DNA from: Pseudomonadota bacterium
Lineage (GTDB): Bacteria; Myxococcota_A; UBA796; GCA-2862545
Assembly: GCA_005776945.1 (NCBI GenBank)
Contig: SXOB01000092.1
Coordinates: 62,001-126,000, forward strand
Length of the DNA stretch: 64,000 nt
Reading direction: 5' to 3'
Part shown: positions 42,612 to 50,347 of the stretch, in pieces
Numbering within the stretch: the stretch's first letter is position 1
Layout of the letters: each line of letters starts with the position of its first letter
Notes under the pieces: generated by a model
Databases searched by the model: none
What the model was told of the DNA's origin: nothing
What the model saw: the letters and a program-made list of their open reading frames with translations, nothing else
Position numbers and translations under genes: made by a program

Positions 42612-44498
42612 ATGTGGTTGTGGCTCGCGTGCGGAGGGGGCGAACTTGAGGTCGTCGACCGCGACCCGCTCGATCGCACACCTCTGTCGGCTTCCTGCGA
42701 CGACATCGATCCCGTCCGCTGCCAACTTCCGTGGCCGTCCAACACGTTCACGGTCGCAGACCCCACGCGCGAAACGGGCCTTCGCGTCAACATCGACGCG
42801 TCCAAATTGCCCATCGACGACGACCCCAGCTACCTCAACACCGCCGACGGTTTTTCGCGCGTGTCCGGCGTCGTCACGGCGATGCCGGCCAACGTCGACA
42901 CCGCCAGCGTCAGCTTGGACGACCCCTGGGAGAGCCTGACGCCCGACGGTCCATTGCAAGTGATCAACGCCCAACCCGACAGCCCCAACTACGGCCGTCG
43001 CATGGGCTTCCGCGCCGAATTGCTGGACGTGTGGGGCTTGTACCTGCTGATCGGTCGCCCCGTGGAGGTCATGGAACCCAACGCCGACCACGTCGTGATC
43101 GTGACGGACGCCATCGGCACGACGGAGCGCTCGCGGTCGGTCGAGTTGGCCCTCGGCCTCGTGGAGCCCGAGACCGAGGAGGAGGCCGCGCTTGTCGGCT
43201 GGCACGCGCCAACCCGGCAGTTGATCGACGACGCTGGCGTCGACCCCGCGCGCGTCATCCGCACGTGGACATTCACGACGCGGTCCGCCGGCGACCCCAC
43301 CCGCCGCCTGCACGCGATGATGGACCAGCTGACCGGGGCCCTCGACGGCGTCGGCGTCGAGATCGACAGCCTCTCCACCTCCCTGTCGCCGAGCATCGCA
43401 GGCATCGTCTTGGGACGCCTGACCCAGGTCCCGGCCTTCCTCCCCGAAGAGGGCGGATTCAATCTCGACGCGGCCGGCCTTCCCGTCGTCACCGGGACGC
43501 GTGACGTCCCGTTCCGTCTCGTACTGCCGGCCGGCGAAGGCGACTACCATGTCGCGCTTTACGGCCACGGGACTGGCGGCGACTACACGGACAGCTCCTT
43601 CGACGCTGAGTTCGCACAGAACGGACTCGCGAAGCTGAACATGCGCTTCGACGGCTGGACGGGGACCGACCTCGTCGAGACCCTGTTCGAGCTGACGACG
43701 CTGCTCAAAGGCTCGGCCAGCTCAACTCAGACCCTCCTACAGGCCTTGGCAGGCGGAAACGCCCTGCTCACCGGCATCGAGGGGCCCCTGGCGGACGCGG
43801 TTTCCGCCGACACGATCGCGGGCCAACCCAACCCCGCAGCCGGGCGCCGACCTGAGTCGGACAACGTCGCCTGGATCGGCGGGAGTATGGGCGGAACGCT
43901 CGGCGCCGTCATGGTGGCGGTCGATCACCGGCTTCGCGTTGGCGTCCTCAACGTCCCTGGCGGCGGCTGGACACACATGATTCCGTACTCGGTCATCTAC
44001 ACGTCCGGCTTCGGCGGCCTCGTCGAAGAGGTCTACGGCGACCCGCTCGACGTCCACCACATGATGGCGATCGCCCAGGGCAACTGGGACGAGATCGACG
44101 GCGCCGTCTACGCCGACGAGGCGCTGGCCGGCGGCGGGATCTTCCTCCTCCAGGAGTCGATGGACGACCCCATCTTGCCCAACCTCTCCACCGACATTCT
44201 CGCCAACGCACTCGGGGCGGTCGCGCTGCAGCCGGGCCTGGAGACCGTGCTTGGCCTGACCGAAGGCACGGGGCCGGTGACTTCGGGCGCAGCGCTCGAA
44301 CAATTCCGCGTCCCCGACACTGGCCAGTACGATGTTCACGGTTTTGCCGCGATGCAGACGATCGCGTCGGACGCGGCGCTCGAGCAGATGACCCATCTCG
44401 TGCGCACGAGCTGGGACGGCACACCCGAAATCGTCCACCCGACGGGCTGCGACCTCGCCGAAGCCGACGGGGCCTGCGACTTCTCCGACAGCTGGTAG
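42612..44498 (+). CDS. Large lipase/esterase-like lipoprotein
   Basis: 628 residues, GGGAGG upstream of ATG. Signal MWLWLACGGGE (Cys at 7). The N-terminal ~280 residues ('RCQLPWPSNTFTVADP', 'RTWTFTTRS') resemble the beta-rich N-domain of bacterial virulence-factor lipases. The C-terminal half is an alpha/beta-hydrolase with oxyanion segment 'VALYGHGTGGDY' and nucleophile elbow 'IGGSMGGTLG'. A late 'YDVHGF' may supply the catalytic His. Cys pair near the C-terminus. Likely a surface or periplasmic hydrolase; substrate unknown. Abuts the convergent plsC gene. Confidence 0.78.
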   Translation: MWLWLACGGGELEVVDRDPLDRTPLSASCDDIDPVRCQLPWPSNTFTVADPTRETGLRVNIDASKLPIDDDPSYLNTADGFSRVSGVVTAMPANVDTASVSLDDPWESLTPDGPLQVINAQPDSPNYGRRMGFRAELLDVWGLYLLIGRPVEVMEPNADHVVIVTDAIGTTERSRSVELALGLVEPETEEEAALVGWHAPTRQLIDDAGVDPARVIRTWTFTTRSAGDPTRRLHAMMDQLTGALDGVGVEIDSLSTSLSPSIAGIVLGRLTQVPAFLPEEGGFNLDAAGLPVVTGTRDVPFRLVLPAGEGDYHVALYGHGTGGDYTDSSFDAEFAQNGLAKLNMRFDGWTGTDLVETLFELTTLLKGSASSTQTLLQALAGGNALLTGIEGPLADAVSADTIAGQPNPAAGRRPESDNVAWIGGSMGGTLGAVMVAVDHRLRVGVLNVPGGGWTHMIPYSVIYTSGFGGLVEEVYGDPLDVHHMMAIAQGNWDEIDGAVYADEALAGGGIFLLQESMDDPILPNLSTDILANALGAVALQPGLETVLGLTEGTGPVTSGAALEQFRVPDTGQYDVHGFAAMQTIASDAALEQMTHLVRTSWDGTPEIVHPTGCDLAEADGACDFSDSW

Positions 44499-45257
44499 TC
44501 AGCGGTCCGCGAGACTCGCGTCGTGCAAAGATGTCACGAGGCCGCGTACGTCCTCCCAACAGGCGCGCGCGTAGGCGGCCGCGGAGGTGAATTCCTGGGG
44601 CCGCCGCACGGCGCCGATCTCAAGCGTGACGTCCTTGAAGGGCCATGCGCCGAGGCGATGGGCTGGCAATGCGTCTTCGCTGCCAACGATCGCGCAGGGG
44701 ACGATCGCGACACCCCGCGAGTAGCAATCCATGAGCAGGCGCAGGTACACCTGTTCTTTGAGTCGGCCGTCGCGAGACCGGGTTCCTTCGGGAAACACCT
44801 GGATCCGATGTCCGCTCATTGCGAGGTCCATCACCTCGCGGCGAGCGCGTTCTCGTCCACGCGGGTCGCGCCGGTCGAAGAACACCGCGCCGGCCAGCCA
44901 ACCGTACAGGCCAATGACGGGGAGCCAGAAGATCTCGTTCTTGGACAGCCCGTTGCTGCGTGTGGCGGCCATCAAAGCGACGGGGTCCACCCAACTGCGA
45001 TGGTTGCACACGATCAGCGCACCTTCGCCCGGCCGAAGGTCCACGCGACCTCGTACGTGGAACCGGACCGCAAGCAGGCCGAGCACCGTTCGCGCCCAAA
45101 GCGCGGCCGCCGGCATCGCGAGGCGTTCCCGGCGCCCGCGGGGGACCACAGCGAAGGGCAACACGCCCAACGTCCCGATGACGAGGCCGCTCGCGGTGGC
45201 GCCGAAAAGCACCCCGATGCCGTACACGAAGGCGGCCACACGTTCGACGATCGACAT
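44499..45257 (-). CDS. plsC: 1-acyl-sn-glycerol-3-phosphate acyltransferase (PlsC family)
   Basis: 252 residues with a hydrophobic N-terminal anchor (about 8-40). Motif I NHRSWVD (HX4D), motif II-like 'FFDRRDPRGRERAR', motif III FPEGTRSRDG and motif IV 'VPCAIVGS' are all in place. Acylates lysophosphatidic acid to phosphatidic acid at the inner membrane; related enzymes act on ornithine lipids, so the exact acceptor is inferred. Divergent from the tRNA gene. Confidence 0.88.
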   Translation of the reverse strand: MSIVERVAAFVYGIGVLFGATASGLVIGTLGVLPFAVVPRGRRERLAMPAAALWARTVLGLLAVRFHVRGRVDLRPGEGALIVCNHRSWVDPVALMAATRSNGLSKNEIFWLPVIGLYGWLAGAVFFDRRDPRGRERARREVMDLAMSGHRIQVFPEGTRSRDGRLKEQVYLRLLMDCYSRGVAIVPCAIVGSEDALPAHRLGAWPFKDVTLEIGAVRRPQEFTSAAAYARACWEDVRGLVTSLHDASLADR

Positions 45258-45290
45258 CAGTCGCCGTGGATACCACGGCGGGTGGCTGCC

Positions 45291-45318
45291 TTGCGACAGG
45301 TGGGCTGCGCGTTAGGGC
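45291..45318 (+). promoter_or_regulatory. Candidate tRNA promoter
   Basis: TTGCGA (45291-45296), 16-nt spacer, TAGGGC (45313-45318), placed 12 nt before the tRNA's first base. GC-rich discriminator follows. Fits the TTGnCn-N16/17-TAG pattern seen upstream of two other genes. Confidence 0.35.
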
Positions 45319-45330
45319 ACCGCCCGCTGC

Positions 45331-45403
45331 GGGGCTGTAGCTCAACTGGGAGAGCGCCAGAATGGCATTCTGGAGGTCGTGGGTTCGAGCCCCATCAGCT
45401 CCA
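45331..45403 (+). tRNA. tRNA-Ala (anticodon GGC)
   Basis: Full cloverleaf: acceptor GGGGCTG pairs with CAGCTCC (one G-U), D-arm 'GCTCAACTGGGAGAGC', anticodon stem CCAGA/TCTGG around loop ATGGCAT with anticodon GGC at 45364-45366, T-arm 'GTGGGTTCGAGCCCCAT', discriminator A at 45403. The 3' CCA is not encoded. Reads alanine codon GCC, one of the commonest codons in this DNA. Confidence 0.97.
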
Positions 45404-45432
45404 TTCGCCTCTGCGGTCCGGCTCCCAAGCAT

Positions 45433-45469
45433 CGTCAGGAACCATTTCGTCGTTCCGAGCATCCTGACG
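45433..45469 (+). other. Imperfect hairpin downstream of tRNA
   Basis: CGTCAGGA (45433-45440) can pair with TCCTGACG (45462-45469). Nested inside is an alternative stem GGAAC (45438-45442)/GTTCC (45452-45456). The two foldings are mutually exclusive, and a GGAGG for the next gene begins 4 nt further on. Without a T-tract it is not a classical terminator; it may be a processing signal or leader structure. Confidence 0.35.
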
Positions 45470-45483
45470 GGTGGAGGCGCGCG

Positions 45484-46740
45484 ATGATTCTGCTCATCGG
45501 CCTCATGGGTTGCGGCGGTGTCGTGGATCTTGGCGACAGCGGCGATCCCCTCACCGAGCTTGAGCGCGACCGCATTCTGCGCATGGGACCGGCGCCAGCG
45601 CTGCCGCCAGATCCGACGAATGCTTGGGCGGATGATCCCGCCGCGGCCTGGTTGGGCCGCTGGCTCTTCCACGACAACCGTCTCAGCCTTGACGGCAGCG
45701 TCTCTTGCGCCACGTGCCACGATCCCGCTCTGGATTTTTCGGACGGTCTCCCCCTTTCCGAAGGCCTGGACCTGGTCCCCCGGCACACGCCCACCGTCTG
45801 GAACACGGCCCACAACCGCTGGTTCTTCTGGGACGGCCGCAAAGACTCGCTGTGGTCCCAAGCGCTCGGACCCCTCGAGTCCCCGGTCGAGCACGGCACC
45901 AATCGCCTCGCGATCGCCCACCTCATCGACGAGGACGCCGACTTGCGGGCGGCCTTCACCGCCGTCTTCGGCGCACCTCCGTCGTTCGCCGACCGGGCAC
46001 GCTTCCCCGACGACGCGATGCCTGGCCCGGCGGGGGACGCCCTGACGCTGGCGTGGGACGCCATGGACCCTGCGGACCGCGACGCCGTGGATGCGCTCTT
46101 TGCCCAGTTGGGCAAGGCGATCGGGGCCTTCGAGCGGACGCTCGTGTTGGGCCCTACGCCGCTCGACACCTACGTGGAGGCGCTTGCGGCCGGCGACGAA
46201 ATGGCCGGCCTCAATCCTCCCCAGGAACGCGGCTTGCGGCTCTTCGTGGGTGACGCGCAGTGCCACTTCTGCCACTCTGGCGCGCTGCAGACGAACCTGG
46301 AATTCCACAACGTGGGACTTCCAGGCAACGCCGCGGCCCCGGACTACGGCCGGTACCTTGGCATACCCCAAGTCCTCGCCGACCCCTTCAATGGCGCCGG
46401 GCTCCACAGCGACGACACCGTCGCCGGCGCGACCCACCTCGAGTTCCTCGGCCAGTTTGCCGAGCAACTCGGGCAGTTCAAAGTCCCTGGCCTCCGGGCG
46501 GTTGGCCGCACCGCCCCCTACATGCACGACGGGTCGCTCGCGACGCTCGAGGACGTCGTGGACCACTACGTCGACCAGACCACGACTCCCCCGCTTGGCC
46601 ACACCGAGGAGTTGATCGCCTTCATCCCCGATCTCACCCGACGCCAGCGAAGCGACCTCGTCGGCTTCCTGCGCAACGGCCTCGATGCGCCTGCCCCCGA
46701 CGTCCCGGTCGACCCGCCAGCGACGCCCTTACCGCCCTGA
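45484..46740 (+). CDS. Di-heme cytochrome c peroxidase (MauG/CcpA family) lipoprotein
   Basis: ATG 45484 with GGAGG 7 nt upstream gives 418 residues. Signal MILLIGLMGCGG (lipobox LMGC). Two haem c sites: CATCH ('SVSCATCHDP') and CHFCH ('AQCHFCHSG'). Family features include 'LGRWLFHDNRLS', 'NTAHNRWFFWDGR', 'FKVPGLRAVGRTAPYMHDGS' and 'LEDVVDHYV'. The Met in PYMHDG is the usual distal haem ligand of CcpA-like enzymes, which favours peroxide reduction over MauG-type cofactor synthesis, though this is inference. Extracytoplasmic. The frame upstream of 45484 runs through the tRNA and is not coding. Confidence 0.88.
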   Translation: MILLIGLMGCGGVVDLGDSGDPLTELERDRILRMGPAPALPPDPTNAWADDPAAAWLGRWLFHDNRLSLDGSVSCATCHDPALDFSDGLPLSEGLDLVPRHTPTVWNTAHNRWFFWDGRKDSLWSQALGPLESPVEHGTNRLAIAHLIDEDADLRAAFTAVFGAPPSFADRARFPDDAMPGPAGDALTLAWDAMDPADRDAVDALFAQLGKAIGAFERTLVLGPTPLDTYVEALAAGDEMAGLNPPQERGLRLFVGDAQCHFCHSGALQTNLEFHNVGLPGNAAAPDYGRYLGIPQVLADPFNGAGLHSDDTVAGATHLEFLGQFAEQLGQFKVPGLRAVGRTAPYMHDGSLATLEDVVDHYVDQTTTPPLGHTEELIAFIPDLTRRQRSDLVGFLRNGLDAPAPDVPVDPPATPLPP

Positions 46741-47343
46741 GGGTCGGGCCTCGAACACAGGGACCAACTCACCTTCGCGGAGGGTGAAAACGACCGGCGA
46801 GACCGGCACGGGGCCTGCATCGAACCACTCTCGGACCCCCACGCCCATGAGCAGGTCGCGCTCAGCGTCCCCACCCGCCCAAGCCAGCGCGACGTGTTCG
46901 GTCGGCACCGCGATCCGCACCTCCGGCCCCAACTCGGCGGCGACGGCCGCAGGGTCGAGGAGCACGACCGACGCCAACCCGCCGGGATCGACCAGACGGC
47001 GGTAGGAGAAGGCCGTTCCGCCCACCGCGACCCGCTCTGATTTGGCCCATCCTCCCCGGGCCCCCGCTACGGCAGCGGCCCACAACGCGTCGACCGTCGT
47101 CCCGAGAGCTGCGACTCGGGCTTCGTCCAGGAACCGGGCACGACCGTCGGCCACGTGTCGGAAGCAGACCATCACCGCACCGGCAGCGCGCGCTCGGCAA
47201 GCCGCAGGAGAGGCGTGCCCCGCCGACGCGTAGGCCAATGGCGTGTCTGCGGTCGCTGGGAAGGGCACAAAGGCCTGGGCAAGCGCGACCCGAGGCAACG
47301 CCAGCCATGCTATGAGCAGCGCCCTTGGCTGGAGGCGTCCCAT
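46729..47343 (-). CDS. Secreted hypothetical protein
   Basis: ATG 47343 (204 residues) or ATG 47355. Signal peptide MGRLQPRALLIAWLALPRVALA, cut before QAFV. Mature domain ~180 residues with two cysteines ('AACRARAAGAVMVCFRH') and a C-terminal 'LLMGVGVREWFD...VVFTLREGEL' pattern. No family confidently recognised. Neither start has a Shine-Dalgarno. Its start codon overlaps head-to-head with that of the divergent Trypco1-like gene, so only one of the two may be initiated from a standard leader. Convergent overlap of 12 nt with the peroxidase gene. Confidence 0.6.
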   Translation of the reverse strand: MGRLQPRALLIAWLALPRVALAQAFVPFPATADTPLAYASAGHASPAACRARAAGAVMVCFRHVADGRARFLDEARVAALGTTVDALWAAAVAGARGGWAKSERVAVGGTAFSYRRLVDPGGLASVVLLDPAAVAAELGPEVRIAVPTEHVALAWAGGDAERDLLMGVGVREWFDAGPVPVSPVVFTLREGELVPVFEARPSGR

Positions 47344-47653
47344 GGCGTTCATCATGACTCAGGTATCCGACGACGTCATGATGTTGCTCGAATGCGAAAC
47401 CACCGGCGCATTCAGCAAGAGCGACCTCGAAATCAAGCCGAACCCCATGATGGCCTTCCTCAACGGCGTCGACGCCATGGCGAAGATCGCGCGTTCGGTC
47501 GGCGACGGTGTCGTCGGACCGATGCTCGAGGCCGGATGCGACATGGACGTCACCTTCGGCATCAAGATCGACGGCGCGGGCGCGGTCCTCATCTCCCAGG
47601 ACCACAACCTCTGCCAGTTCAAGGTGAACCTCAAGTTCACGCGAACGACGTAG
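47342..47653 (+). CDS. Trypco1-like small protein
   Basis: ATG 47342 has GGAGG 6 nt upstream and gives 103 residues. The C-terminal part 'MDVTFGIKIDGAGAVLIS' plus 'CQFKVNLKF' matches the end of trypsin-co-occurring domain 1 (family pattern VEFGLKLSAEAGAVIA...FKVTLTW), and 'LECETTG' near the N-terminus fits its opening strand. In the families described, Trypco1 domains accompany trypsin-like peptidases and STAND NTPases in predicted biological-conflict systems. Here it stands alone. No signal peptide. I judge the match good but it rests on one small domain. Confidence 0.65.
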   Translation: MAFIMTQVSDDVMMLLECETTGAFSKSDLEIKPNPMMAFLNGVDAMAKIARSVGDGVVGPMLEAGCDMDVTFGIKIDGAGAVLISQDHNLCQFKVNLKFTRTT

Positions 47654-47675
47654 CCGAGCGGCGAGCGGCGCCTCG

Positions 47676-48176
47676 TCAGCCCCCTTCGCGACACAGGCCC
47701 GCAAGCAGCGGATCCACCCGATCGTGGCGCAACAGGGTGCCAGGGGGAAACGACAGCTGCACGAGCACGGCACGGTCGCCGATCCGACCTTCGTACCTCT
47801 GAATCCATGGTCCTCTGGGCTGGGCAGTCCGCCAACTGGACGTCGACGCCGGAAACAACACCGGCACCCGCCGCCAAGATTCCGCATCCTCGTAGACGCG
47901 CGTCGCTCCTGGCGGATCCGATGCCGCGGGTCCCGGCCAAGTCGCAGTCGCCAGCGTCGCCTGGATGCCAGTCTCATCGGTCAGGCTCACGCCGCCGTCA
48001 ACGCGGCCCGTCCAACCGACCGGAATGTCCCAACACAGGCCTCCCGGGACCCCTTCGGTCCACCGCGTAGGCCCGACGATGCTGCCAGCGACGTCAATCT
48101 GCCCGACCGTGGCGGTGACGGGCGCGTCGGGCACCTGCCCACGGCGAACGCAGGCGATCCACAACCAGAGGATCAT
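47676..48176 (-). CDS. Hypothetical short-signal lipoprotein
   Basis: 166 residues; ATG overlaps the stop of the upstream hydratase gene (ATGA). Signal MILWLWIACVRRG with Cys at position 9. Mature part contains 'GGLCWDIPVGWTGRV' and 'WIQRYEGRIGDRAVLVQLSFPPG', a beta-rich fold reminiscent of small lipid-binding or PsbP-like lipoproteins ('LCWDIPxGWxG'), but not assignable. Last gene of the five-gene minus-strand operon. Confidence 0.65.
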   Translation of the reverse strand: MILWLWIACVRRGQVPDAPVTATVGQIDVAGSIVGPTRWTEGVPGGLCWDIPVGWTGRVDGGVSLTDETGIQATLATATWPGPAASDPPGATRVYEDAESWRRVPVLFPASTSSWRTAQPRGPWIQRYEGRIGDRAVLVQLSFPPGTLLRHDRVDPLLAGLCREGG

Positions 48177-48943
48177 CGCAGGCCAAGCCGGGCGCGATGT
48201 TCAGCCGACCCGAAGCGACGCCCGAAGCGCTCATGATCCGTCGCTGCGAGCGAGATCTTGGCGAGGCGCCGCGACTCCGCGTCTCCGGCCGCCGACTGAT
48301 CGAGCCACACGGTGACGTGGCCGATCGTTCCGCCGACGATCGACCCGTCCGTCAGCCCTTCGGCCGAGGCAGCCTCAGCGTCCAAGGTTGGCGCAAGAAG
48401 CCAGGTCCGAAGCGCGCGCGAACGCCCCCAGCGCTCTGCGAGCCAGCGCCCGCCACCCCAGCCCGGCCCGATCCCTAGGCGCACTTGAACGAAGTCGAAG
48501 CGCGCCCTTGGCGTCGTCAGCAGCAGATCCGCGGCGAGGGCGAGTTCGACGCCGCCCCCGATCGCGGGGCCGTCCACCGCGCAGACGACGAGGGACGGGA
48601 GCGACCGGAGCGCATCCAGCACGCACGTCATCGCCTTGGCCATCCGTTCGGCCGCACCTGGACGCTCCGACAGGGCGAGGAGCTGTCGAAGGTGTCCCCC
48701 CGAGCAGAACGTCCCCTCGCCTCCCCGCAGGACGACCAGGGCCGGCGGGTCGGCCCGCAGCCGGATCACGGCGGTCCCCAATTCCGCCATCATGGAGACC
48801 GTCATGGCGCCGCGCGTCGCAGGCGCATCGATCGCGACGTCGGCCACGCCGTCGCCAACGACGCAGCGCAATTGCCCGTCCGCCGGCGGCGCCAGGTCTC
48901 GGAGCGCCTCGAGGTCGGCGATGGCGTCAGGGAGGGAGGACAC
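48173..48943 (-). CDS. Enoyl-CoA hydratase/isomerase (crotonase) family protein
   Basis: GTG 48943, overlapping meaB by 17 nt, gives 256 residues; the open frame to 49132 is inside meaB. Crotonase fold with oxyanion-hole segments 'FCSGGHLRQL' and 'AVDGPAIGGGVELALAADL', and 'FGSAEHRARLG' at the C-terminus. The usual catalytic Glu of enoyl-CoA hydratase is not obvious after GIGPGWGGG, so methylmalonyl/ethylmalonyl-CoA decarboxylase-like chemistry is an alternative, suited to a MeaB neighbour. Substrate unproven. Confidence 0.75.
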   Translation of the reverse strand: MSSLPDAIADLEALRDLAPPADGQLRCVVGDGVADVAIDAPATRGAMTVSMMAELGTAVIRLRADPPALVVLRGGEGTFCSGGHLRQLLALSERPGAAERMAKAMTCVLDALRSLPSLVVCAVDGPAIGGGVELALAADLLLTTPRARFDFVQVRLGIGPGWGGGRWLAERWGRSRALRTWLLAPTLDAEAASAEGLTDGSIVGGTIGHVTVWLDQSAAGDAESRRLAKISLAATDHERFGRRFGSAEHRARLGLR

Positions 48944-49823
48944 GTCGACGCCCCGCCCGAACTGCTGCCCTCTCAGCGACCGTCCAACCGGCGACGACCG
49001 CGCCGCGGGCTCGCTCGGCGACGCGGTCGAGCACCCGCCTTTCGCGACCATCGCCCCGACGCTCGTTCCATGCGGCGCGGCCTGCACCCCGGGCATGCGC
49101 GATCGCCTGGTGGATCGCCGTTTCCACCTCATCGAGCCCCGTTCCGTTCAAGGCCGATGCTGGCACGACAGCGCGAGCCGGTTCGGCCGCCTGGAGCGCC
49201 CGAACCAAGGCGTCCGCACCTGGCCGATCGGCCTTGTGGACGACGACGACGTCGGCGATCTCGAGCAACCCCGCCTTCTGCGCCTGCACGGCATCGCCAC
49301 TTTCAGGGGTCAGGACGGCGACCGTGACATCGGCCAGCTCGGCCACAGCCACCTCGCTCTGACCCACCCCGACCGTTTCGATGAGGATGCGATCCCAGCC
49401 TGTTCCGTCGAACACGTCGATGGCATCGGCCACCGCAAGGGCCAGTCCGCCGAGGTGTCCCCGACTTCCAAGCGATCGGACGAAGACGCCGTCGTCTCCC
49501 GCCACTGCGGCCATCCGGACGCGATCGCCGAGCAGCGCCCCGCCCGTCCGGGGTGAGCTCGGGTCCACGGCGATCACGGCGACGCGCTCGCCGCGGCGAC
49601 GCGCCAGGGCGACCAAGGCGTCTACAAGGGTACTCTTGCCCGATCCCGGCGGCCCCGTGAGCCCCACCACGACGGGGGCTCCCGGCCCGTGCTCCCGCCG
49701 TACGGGCAACGAGGCCAGCGCCTCGTCGATCCCGTCGACGCCCGCCTCGACCCAGCTCAAGAGGCGGGCCAGCGCACGACGGTCCCCATCGCGGGCCAGA
49801 GCGGCCAGTTCCAGCGCCGTCAC
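48927..49823 (-). CDS. meaB: MeaB/ArgK-type G3E GTPase
   Basis: 298 residues from GTG 49823 (GTGA overlap with rsmD). P-loop GPPGSGKST, 'AVDPSSPRTGGALLGDRVRM', 'LIETVGVGQSE' (G3E switch), and base-recognition 'HKADRPGAD', where the usual NKAD is HKAD. Such GTPases gate cobalamin delivery to, and protect, adenosylcobalamin-dependent mutases, chiefly methylmalonyl-CoA mutase. No mutase gene lies in the window. Slightly short, missing part of the C-terminal dimerisation arm. Confidence 0.85.
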   Translation of the reverse strand: MTALELAALARDGDRRALARLLSWVEAGVDGIDEALASLPVRREHGPGAPVVVGLTGPPGSGKSTLVDALVALARRRGERVAVIAVDPSSPRTGGALLGDRVRMAAVAGDDGVFVRSLGSRGHLGGLALAVADAIDVFDGTGWDRILIETVGVGQSEVAVAELADVTVAVLTPESGDAVQAQKAGLLEIADVVVVHKADRPGADALVRALQAAEPARAVVPASALNGTGLDEVETAIHQAIAHARGAGRAAWNERRGDGRERRVLDRVAERARGAVVAGWTVAERAAVRAGRRRVLPP

Positions 49824-50347
49824 GGGCGGGCCTCATAGGACCAGAGCGCGGCCGCACCGTAGCGCCCGACGCGCGTGCAGACGCCGTTGGGCAGCACCTC
49901 CGGCAACTTGGTCTGCGCAGCGACTTCAACGACGACGGACGGCGCCGCGGCGAGGCTGACACCCACAAGGTGCAAGGGGTCCTCGACGTAAGGGGGATCG
50001 ACAAACGCGACGTCGAAGGCACCGAGCCCTCCCACCAGGGCGCACCCATCGCCAACGAGGACCTGCACATCCGCCTGGAAGGCGTCGACCGCAGCGCGAA
50101 TCAACCGCGCACGTGCGGGGTCGCGCTCGATCGCGACAACCGAAGCGCCGCGCGACCAAGCTTCGAGGGCGACCAAGCCCGATCCCGCGGCCGGATCGAG
50201 GAAGCGGCGCCCCGCGAGGTGGTGGCCCACGAGGGAGAAGAGCGCCTCACGCGTCCGCGCAGCCGTGGGTCTCACGCCCTCGGCCACGGGGACCGGCAGC
50301 AGCCGCCCCCGCGCCCGCCCGCCGGTCAGCCGGGGTCGGCCGGTCAC
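49820..50347 (-). CDS. rsmD: 16S rRNA (guanine-N2)-methyltransferase RsmD
   Basis: GTG 50347 overlaps the upstream stop (GTGA), 175 residues. 'GGRARGRLLPVPVAEGVRPTAARTREALFSLV' region is the RsmD N-terminus (family: GRxRGRxLxVPxGxxxRPTxDRVREALFN). 'FLDPAAGSGLVALEAWSRGA' is the SAM-binding motif I, and 'FVDPPY' is the N2-guanine catalytic motif (DPPY). Methylates G966 of 16S rRNA in E. coli. The 5' frame extension (to 50467) lies in the lipoprotein gene and is not used. Confidence 0.92.
   Translation of the reverse strand: MTGRPRLTGGRARGRLLPVPVAEGVRPTAARTREALFSLVGHHLAGRRFLDPAAGSGLVALEAWSRGASVVAIERDPARARLIRAAVDAFQADVQVLVGDGCALVGGLGAFDVAFVDPPYVEDPLHLVGVSLAAAPSVVVEVAAQTKLPEVLPNGVCTRVGRYGAAALWSYEARP

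Noticed and set aside
45379-45483. Upstream extension of the haem peroxidase frame into the tRNA
   Set aside because: It would translate the 3' part of tRNA-Ala. The ATG at 45484 has its own ribosome-binding site and lipoprotein signal.
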